A stretch of DNA of 64,000 nt from Prochlorococcus marinus str. MIT 9401 (GTDB taxonomy: Bacteria; Cyanobacteriota; Cyanobacteriia; PCC-6307; Cyanobiaceae). Location: positions 33,303 to 97,302 of the forward strand of contig NZ_JNAR01000011.1 in NCBI RefSeq assembly GCF_000760095.1, in the 5' to 3' direction. This document shows positions 58,515 to 64,000 of the stretch, one piece after another. Position 1 is the first letter of the stretch. The number at the start of each line of letters is the position of its first letter. The translations under genes and the position numbers were made by a program. The notes under the pieces were generated by a model. The model did no database searches and was not told the origin of the DNA. It saw nothing but the letters and a program-made list of their open reading frames with translations.

Positions 58515-59798
58515 ATGAAGGTAAATATTGTGAAAGAAAGTTTATTAAAGCCTAATAAAAAGTTTACTCTTCTTAGTGCGTTTATTACTCTTTTAAATGA
58601 TCGTTTAAGTGAAAGTATACTGCTACCCATATTACCTTCTTTTGTTTTACTTTTTGACTCTAAAGCAAGTACATATGGTTTATTATCATGCACTTACCAA
58701 TTAGCGCAATTTACAGCTTCTCCTTTTATAGGAATTATGAGTGATAAATTTGGAAGAAGACCTGTCACTCTTTTCTGTATTGCTGGTTCAGTAATAGGAA
58801 TATCAATATTATCTTTTACAGTTCTTTTTAATTGGTCAAATTCAATAGCCTCTATCCCGTTATTTTTATTATTTTTAGCGAGACTAATTGACGGTTTAAG
58901 TGGAGGGACTGCAGCTACTGCAACAACAATTCTTGCAGATATTTCAAGCCCTGAAAAAAGAGCAAAAACATTTGGTCTTATTGGTGTAGCTTTTGGTTTA
59001 AGTTTTTTCTTGGGTAATATTTTTGTTGTAATTTTTGCAAAAAATACAAATAATAATTTCATCATTCCAGTTTTGATAGCCTCAATCATTCCAATAATAA
59101 ATTTTCTGCTTGTATTTTTTTACTTACCGGAAACCAAGCCTAATAGTGACTCAAATAAATCAAACACTATTTTAAAAAACCCTTTAAAAGCACTATTTAC
59201 AGTTTTCAAAGAAGAAAAAATTAAAAAATTATCATTAGCTTTTTTTATTTACTTTATTGCTTTTACTGGGTTGACCAATATACTCATATTTTTCCTTCAA
59301 GAATCTTTAAACTGGACGACCAAAGCATCAAGTGGAACTCTTGTTGTAGTAGGAATCATTGCAATTATCGTTCAGGGAGTGTTAATTGGGCCTCTAGTAA
59401 AGCAATTTGGCGAAATGCGATTAACACTTATCGGATCAGGCTTTATTCTTGTGGCATGCGCTCTTCTAATAACTGCTCCAAAAGAAAATGCAATAATTAA
59501 TATTTATTCAGCTGTTTCATTTTTAGCAGTTGGAGCAGGGTTAATTACGCCCACGTTAAGAGCACTAATATCAAAGAAATTAGACGTTGATAAACAAGGA
59601 TCAATTTTAAGTAACCTTCAGGGTCTACAGAGTCTTGGAGGAGTTTTAGGAATCGCAATGGCAGGAAGGGTTTATGATAGTTTTGGTCCTAAATCACCTT
59701 TTATAGCTGGTTCCGTTATCTTAATTTTCATGATATACCTTATTGCAGAGGGTAAAAATAATAATTCTTTGAATAATCAAAAAACGAATGCATTTTAA
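58515..59798 (+). CDS. MFS transporter
   Basis: A 427-aa major facilitator with about 12 hydrophobic segments. The loop 2-3 motif is present as GIMSDKFGRRPVTL near residue 76, and the RLIDGLSGGTAATATTILADIS segment is typical of drug-proton antiporter-like MFS members. A second half-repeat region is GRVYDSFGPKSPF. Substrate is unknown; a multidrug-efflux (TetA-like) resemblance is suggestive only. The stop codon overlaps the ppk start by 1 base (TAATG), so the two are translationally coupled. Confidence 0.88.
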   Translation: MKVNIVKESLLKPNKKFTLLSAFITLLNDRLSESILLPILPSFVLLFDSKASTYGLLSCTYQLAQFTASPFIGIMSDKFGRRPVTLFCIAGSVIGISILSFTVLFNWSNSIASIPLFLLFLARLIDGLSGGTAATATTILADISSPEKRAKTFGLIGVAFGLSFFLGNIFVVIFAKNTNNNFIIPVLIASIIPIINFLLVFFYLPETKPNSDSNKSNTILKNPLKALFTVFKEEKIKKLSLAFFIYFIAFTGLTNILIFFLQESLNWTTKASSGTLVVVGIIAIIVQGVLIGPLVKQFGEMRLTLIGSGFILVACALLITAPKENAIINIYSAVSFLAVGAGLITPTLRALISKKLDVDKQGSILSNLQGLQSLGGVLGIAMAGRVYDSFGPKSPFIAGSVILIFMIYLIAEGKNNNSLNNQKTNAF

Positions 59799-61873
59799 TG
59801 AAAAGCCAGGCTGATATTTTTATTAATAGAGAATTAAGTTGGATTGAATTCAATAAAAGAGTACTCCTAACTGGTATGGAAAAGGAATACAAAATCCTAG
59901 ATAAAGTAAAATTTTGTTCAATTTTTAGCAATAATCTTGATGAGTTTTTTATGGTAAGGGTAGCTTCATTAAAGGCTCAAGTTGAAGCAAGAATTACTAA
60001 AAAAAGTATTGACGGACTTTCACCTAAAGAGCAATTAACAAAAATCAACAAAGAAGTAAAAAAATTAACTAATCTTCAAGAAAACTATGTAAATAATGAA
60101 TTAAATAATGAATTAAAAGAACAAGGTATAATTTTAAAAAAATATAAAGACCTAAGTGAAAATCAAAAAAATTGGTGCAATAACTATTTTACTTCATCTA
60201 TTTTCCCTTTACTAACTCCATTAGTTGTTGATCCAGCCCATCCATTTCCTTTTATCAGTAATTTAAGTCTAAATTTAGCAGCTCTAATAAGGGATGGAGA
60301 AGATTCTAAAAATCAGTTTGTGAGAGTAAAAATACCAACAAAAAATACAAATAGATTTATACAAATTCCTAATGAAATTATTCAAGATAGCGATGAAAAT
60401 AAATATTTTTTCATAAGTGTTGAAGATTTAATTGGGAATAATATAAATACTTTATTTAACGGAATGGAATGTATAAATTACTCTTTTTTTAGAGTTACAA
60501 GGGATGCAGATTTAGAATTAAAAGAACTTGAAGCTGATGATCTTCTTTTAGCAGTTGAACAAAGTTTGCAAAAAAGAAGATTAGGTGGAGACGTAGTTAG
60601 ATTAGAAGTTGAATCGGATATGCCAGAAAATATTCTGAAATTACTCATTGAAAGTATCTCAATACAAAAAGAGTATATTTACTTTTGCAAAAGTTTTTTA
60701 GGCCTTGATGATTTAAATCAGCTTACAAAAATCAATAGAGATGATTTAAAAGAAAATCTGCTAATTGGAAAAACTCACCCGAGATTAAAAAATTTAGACT
60801 TACCTACAAACAAAAACCTCAATTCTATTTTTAATATACTTAGGAAAAAAAATATTCTTCTTCATCATCCATACGACTTATTTAGAACTTCAGTTGAAGA
60901 ATTTATAAACAGAGCAGCCGAAGATCCACTTGTAATGGCTATAAAAATTACTTTATATCGAGTTTCCAAGGACTCGCCTATCATTGCAGCGTTGATGAGA
61001 GCTGCAGAGAACGGGAAAGAAGTAATGACTCTTGTTGAACTAAAAGCAAGATTTGATGAAGACAATAATATTCAATGGGCAAAACAACTTGAGCAAGCGG
61101 GAATTCATGTTGTCTATGGAATAATAGGATTTAAAACACATACAAAAATAGCCTTAATAGTTAGAAAAGAAAAAGGACGATTAAGAAATTATTTTCATAT
61201 TGGAACTGGAAATTATAACTCTAATACATCAAGGTTTTATACAGATTTAGGATTACTTTCAACAGATCCTGAAATAGCATCAGATTTACTTGAGTTATTT
61301 AATTACTTATCAGGTTTTTCTAAACAAAAAAATTATCAAAAACTATTAGTTTCTCCATCATCGATGAGAGAGAAGTTTATATTTCTCATAAATAGAGAAA
61401 TTAAAAATGCAAAAAAAGGTAAAAAGGCTGAAATAATTGCAAAAATGAATTCTTTAGTTGACCCAGAAATAATTAACCTTCTTTATTTAGCTTCTAACTC
61501 AGGTGTAAAAATTAGTCTTATCGTAAGAGGTATTTGCTGCTTATATCCCCAAAGAAAAAACTTAAGTGAAAATATTAAAGTCAAAAGCATTATTGGGCAT
61601 TTTCTAGAACACTCAAGAATTTTTTGGTTTTGTAATAATGAAGATAATGAAGTTTTTATTGGGAGTGCAGATTGGATGAGAAGAAACCTTGATAGAAGAA
61701 TAGAGGCAATTACTCCAATAGAAGATTATGAATTAAAGTCTAAACTCAAAACTCTTTTGGAAACTTATATTAAAGATGATTACTTTTCTTGGATAATGGA
61801 AGAAGATGGTTCTTATACAAAATATGCACTTGATTCGGCAAAAAATCGTTCACAAATTGATCTTATAAAATAA
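59798..61873 (+). CDS. ppk: Polyphosphate kinase 1
   Basis: PPK1 reversibly polymerises the gamma-phosphate of ATP into polyphosphate. At 691 aa it is full length. It begins INRELSWIEFNKRVL, the N-terminal family mark, and has NLDEFFMVRVASLKAQVE. The catalytic-domain segments are HHPYDLF, VMAIKITLYRVSKDSPI, LVELKARFDEDNNI, HTKIALIVR and FHIGTGNYN (with the autophosphorylation-type His). It overlaps the MFS stop by one base. Polyphosphate storage is relevant for phosphate-limited oceans. A 210-base non-coding region follows. Confidence 0.96.
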   Translation: MKSQADIFINRELSWIEFNKRVLLTGMEKEYKILDKVKFCSIFSNNLDEFFMVRVASLKAQVEARITKKSIDGLSPKEQLTKINKEVKKLTNLQENYVNNELNNELKEQGIILKKYKDLSENQKNWCNNYFTSSIFPLLTPLVVDPAHPFPFISNLSLNLAALIRDGEDSKNQFVRVKIPTKNTNRFIQIPNEIIQDSDENKYFFISVEDLIGNNINTLFNGMECINYSFFRVTRDADLELKELEADDLLLAVEQSLQKRRLGGDVVRLEVESDMPENILKLLIESISIQKEYIYFCKSFLGLDDLNQLTKINRDDLKENLLIGKTHPRLKNLDLPTNKNLNSIFNILRKKNILLHHPYDLFRTSVEEFINRAAEDPLVMAIKITLYRVSKDSPIIAALMRAAENGKEVMTLVELKARFDEDNNIQWAKQLEQAGIHVVYGIIGFKTHTKIALIVRKEKGRLRNYFHIGTGNYNSNTSRFYTDLGLLSTDPEIASDLLELFNYLSGFSKQKNYQKLLVSPSSMREKFIFLINREIKNAKKGKKAEIIAKMNSLVDPEIINLLYLASNSGVKISLIVRGICCLYPQRKNLSENIKVKSIIGHFLEHSRIFWFCNNEDNEVFIGSADWMRRNLDRRIEAITPIEDYELKSKLKTLLETYIKDDYFSWIMEEDGSYTKYALDSAKNRSQIDLIK

Positions 61874-61975
61874 GAAAACAATATTGATTTTTATAACATT
61901 TAAAAAAAAACTTAATATTTTAAAAAATTTTTTATTTTTATAAAAACCTTTCATATCAATAGATTTCAAGAAATT

Positions 61976-62001
61976 AAGACAAAAAAAGATTTTTTTGTCT
62001 T
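61976..62001. terminator. Perfect 12-bp inverted repeat downstream of ppk
   Basis: AAGACAAAAAAA at 61976-61987 and TTTTTTTGTCTT at 61990-62001 are exact complements with only GA between them. The stem is A/T-rich, so it is a weak Rho-independent terminator candidate for ppk or, alternatively, a cruciform or operator in the leader of the sigma factor. The surrounding 210 bases hold only A/T-rich tracts, no gene. Confidence 0.45.
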
Positions 62002-62070
62002 TAAAGTTTCAACGTAAAAGTAGTTTTTATTTCAATTTCAGTGCTAGCTTTTTAAAAAATCCATTATTTA

Positions 62071-62075
62071 GGAGG
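62071..62075 (+). promoter_or_regulatory. Shine-Dalgarno site of the sigma factor gene
   Basis: GGAGG at 62071-62075 sits eight bases before ATG 62084, the ideal distance, and five before GTG 62081. This is the clearest correctly spaced SD in the window and suggests efficient translation. It favours ATG 62084 as start. Confidence 0.7.
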
Positions 62076-62083
62076 CCAGGGTG

Positions 62084-63103
62084 ATGGGGATCCCTCTGGA
62101 ATCTGCAAAGAGTTCTTCAGATAATAATTTTGAAGAGCCAAGATTACCAAACACTGCGGGCAAATCCCGCAAATCAAAATCCAGTCTAACTGCAAAACAA
62201 AGCCAAAAAAAATCTGGAAGACTCGCTTCGGATTCTATTGGCTATTACTTAAGTAGCATTGGTAGAGTACCTCTTTTGACTCCAGCAGAGGAAATAGAGT
62301 TAGCTCATCATGTTCAGAACATGAAAAAGTTGCTACAAATTCCTGAAACTGATAGAACGCAACGAAATCTCTATCAAATTAAAATTGGCAAAAGAGCTAG
62401 AGATAGAATGATGGCAGCTAATCTAAGACTAGTTGTTTCTGTTGCAAAAAAATACCAAAACCAAGGGCTTGAATTATTAGATCTTGTCCAAGAAGGTGCT
62501 ATTGGTCTTGAAAGAGCTGTAGATAAATTTGATCCCGCTATGGGATATAAATTCTCAACTTATGCTTACTGGTGGATTAGGCAAGGAATGACAAGAGCTA
62601 TTGATAATAGTGCTAGAACAATCAGATTGCCTATTCACATAAGTGAAAAACTATCCAAAATGAGACGAGTCTCTAGAGAATTATCACATAAATTTGGTAG
62701 GCAGCCTACTAGATTAGAAATGGCAACTGAGATGGAAATTGATCAAAAAGATTTAGAAGATTTAATTTCGCAAAGCGCTCCTTGCGCCTCCCTTGATGCT
62801 CATGCAAGAGGCGAAGAAGACAGAAGCACTCTTGGTGAACTAATACCTGATCCAAACTGTGAAGAGCCTATGGAGGGCATGGATAGAACAATCCAAAAAG
62901 AGCATTTAGGAACCTGGCTTTCTCAATTAAATGAACGAGAACAAAAAATCATGAAACTCAGATTTGGCCTAGATGGTGAAGAGCCATTAACACTGGCAGA
63001 AATCGGGAGACAAATTAATGTTTCACGAGAAAGGGTAAGGCAACTAGAAGCTAAAGCGATATTAAAACTTAGAGTAATGACAACCCATCAAAAAGCAGCT
63101 TAA
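62084..63103 (+). CDS. Group 2 sigma-70 factor (RpoD/SigA-like)
   Basis: A 339-aa sigma-70-family factor. Regions: 1.2 with DSIGYYLSSIGRVPLLTPAEEIELA (about 50-75), 2 with AANLRLVVSVAKKYQNQGLELLDLVQEGAIGLERAVDKFDPAMGYKFSTYAYWWIRQGMTRAI (about 107-170), 3 around LPIHISEKLSKMRRV, and 4.2 with LAEIGRQINVSRERVRQLEAKAI near the end. It lacks region 1.1, so it is a non-essential-type group 2 factor, not obviously the principal sigma. Residues 1-50 are Ser/Lys-rich. Cyanobacteria use several such factors for light and nutrient responses. Confidence 0.92.
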   Translation: MGIPLESAKSSSDNNFEEPRLPNTAGKSRKSKSSLTAKQSQKKSGRLASDSIGYYLSSIGRVPLLTPAEEIELAHHVQNMKKLLQIPETDRTQRNLYQIKIGKRARDRMMAANLRLVVSVAKKYQNQGLELLDLVQEGAIGLERAVDKFDPAMGYKFSTYAYWWIRQGMTRAIDNSARTIRLPIHISEKLSKMRRVSRELSHKFGRQPTRLEMATEMEIDQKDLEDLISQSAPCASLDAHARGEEDRSTLGELIPDPNCEEPMEGMDRTIQKEHLGTWLSQLNEREQKIMKLRFGLDGEEPLTLAEIGRQINVSRERVRQLEAKAILKLRVMTTHQKAA

Positions 63104-63107
63104 AAAA

Positions 63108-63749
63108 TTGATAAAATTTACTGTAATTTTATTATATTTAGTTTCAATTTTTTTAATATCAATAGTTTTTAAAAAATATTATCAAGATAGTAGAGAAATC
63201 GTAAGAAAAATAATACATATCGGAATAGGACCATTAATTCCAATTGCACAATTTTTAAAAATAGCTCAAAATTCAGCTCTTTTTTTTACAGGAATTATTT
63301 CGTTAATGGTTTTCATCAATTACACCTATAAATTATTGCCAGCAATTGAAGATATTGAGCGAAAGAGCTATGGAACATTATTTTATTGTCTAAGTTTATT
63401 TATTTTGATTTATCTTTTCTGGGATAAAGATCCATATGCTTTAATTACTGGATTTTTTATAATGACTTTTGGTGATGGATTCGCTGGGTTAATAGGAAAA
63501 AGCTTCAACTCAAAGAGTTGGATTTTGTTTAACCAAAAAAAATCTTTATTTGGTACTATTACAATGCTCATAACAAGCTTAATAGTAGTTTGCTCAGTAG
63601 GATACACCCAACAAAGTAGTTTAAATGTAAATTATTTTACAATAGCTTTTTTTGCGACTTTGCTCGAACAATTCAGTATTTTAGGAATAGATAATTTCAT
63701 TGTTCCAATTTGTTCAGCATTATTTTTTAATTTTTTTATAACTAACTAA
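63108..63749 (+). CDS. Dolichol/phytol-kinase-like integral membrane protein
   Basis: A 213-aa protein with about six hydrophobic helices. The motif FGDGFAGLIGKSFNSKSWILFNQKKSLFGT, with EIVRKIIHIGIGPLIP at the N terminus, matches the dolichol kinase / phytol kinase (VTE5/VTE6) family related to phosphatidate cytidylyltransferases. A phytol or phytyl-phosphate kinase would recycle phytol from chlorophyll breakdown, plausible in a phototroph but not proven. The start is TTG 63108, 4 bases after the sigma stop, since no ATG is in frame nearby. Its 3' end overlaps convergent aro gene by 8 bases. Confidence 0.82.
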   Translation: MIKFTVILLYLVSIFLISIVFKKYYQDSREIVRKIIHIGIGPLIPIAQFLKIAQNSALFFTGIISLMVFINYTYKLLPAIEDIERKSYGTLFYCLSLFILIYLFWDKDPYALITGFFIMTFGDGFAGLIGKSFNSKSWILFNQKKSLFGTITMLITSLIVVCSVGYTQQSSLNVNYFTIAFFATLLEQFSILGIDNFIVPICSALFFNFFITN

Positions 63750-64000
63750 GTGAATTGTATAGAATAGCTAGTAAATTTTTTGTTGTTTCTATATCTATAC
63801 AGGCATCCGTAATGCTTCTGCCAAACTCGAGATCCTCTTTTTTTAAAAGTTTTTGATTCCCTTCCTTCAAATGACTTTCTAACATAACTCCTAAAATATT
63901 TTTTTCACCATTACTTATTTGAGAAGCTATATTTTTTAGAACTTCTGACTGTTTTCGGAAATCTTTATTGGAATTTCCATGACTACAATCAATCATCACT
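63742..64000 (-). CDS. 3-deoxy-7-phosphoheptulonate synthase, C-terminal part (cut by window edge)
   Basis: The minus strand reads VMIDCSHGNSNKDFRKQ, then NILGVMLESHLKEGNQ and DLEFGRSITDACIDIETT, the C terminus of class I DAHP synthase (AroF/G/H type). Here CSHGNSNKD includes the metal- and phosphoenolpyruvate-binding region, and MLESHLKEGNQ is a family signature. The enzyme condenses PEP with erythrose-4-phosphate, the first step of aromatic synthesis. The frame is open to the right edge, so only about 86 residues are visible. Confidence 0.93.
   Translation of the reverse strand, partial: VMIDCSHGNSNKDFRKQSEVLKNIASQISNGEKNILGVMLESHLKEGNQKLLKKEDLEFGRSITDACIDIETTKNLLAILYNSLS

Overview
The window is a gene-dense, AT-rich (roughly 30% G+C by eye) bacterial chromosome segment. 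It looks like core genome of a marine picocyanobacterium, most likely a high-light-adapted Prochlorococcus. The direct evidence is cyanobacterial content: photosystem II psbZ, sulfolipid genes sqdB-sqdX, a Ycf23-family protein, a DUF98/Ycf21-type chorismate lyase, an acyl desaturase, a cyanobacterial multi-ACT aspartokinase, the tig-clpP-clpX block and a group-2 sigma-70 factor. Supporting features are very short intergenic gaps, few Shine-Dalgarno sequences and many GTG/TTG starts. The clade name is inferred from composition and gene content, not from a database search.

Layout. 1-16 kb: end of an NTF2-like gene, tRNA-Gly, ribH, psbZ, mutS, cobH, holA, lysC, uvrB, a Ycf23-like gene, tilS, rnj, dapA-asd. 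15-25 kb: tig, clpP, clpX, dnaX (protein quality control, then replication), then two envelope genes on the minus strand (a cellulose-synthase-like glycosyltransferase and a SpoIID/SPOR protein), ribosomal rpmI-rplT, a TPR protein and thiG. 26-34 kb: sulfolipid pair sqdB-sqdX, a small unknown protein, the glycine decarboxylase genes gcvP and gcvH, an aluminium-resistance-type PLP enzyme and a possible HTH protein. 34-46 kb: desaturase, rplI, dnaB, mnmG, chorismate lyase, unknowns, a SprT-like protein, a phage-T4-like ATP-dependent DNA ligase, a 50-aa small gene, a TVP38-like membrane protein and valS. 46-64 kb: an A-type Fe-S protein, tRNA-Val, then a long plus-strand run mazG-speE-speB-gcvT-aspS-pyrG-queE-queC-pabB-pabC, minus-strand cobA, and MFS-ppk, a sigma factor, a dolichol/phytol-kinase-like protein and the 3' end of a DAHP synthase gene.

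Functional groupings: lysine/threonine precursor synthesis (lysC, asd, dapA), folate p-aminobenzoate synthesis (pabB-pabC), preQ0/queuosine (queE-queC), polyamines (speB-speE), glycine cleavage split over two loci (gcvP-gcvH and gcvT, about 17 kb apart), tetrapyrrole/cobalamin (cobH, cobA) and replication/repair (mutS, holA, uvrB, dnaX, dnaB, ATP-ligase).

I see no prophage, transposase, integrase, CRISPR array or genomic-island signature, and no intergenic stretch exceeds 300 bases. No wholly new multi-gene system is evident. The most interesting signals are a predicted N-terminal sliding-clamp motif in MutS, a possible slippage site in dnaX that would create a gamma form, the T4-like DNA ligase, a 9-bp repeat expansion at the 3' end of tig, and a chorismate lyase whose reading frame is open back to the mnmG stop without an ATG.
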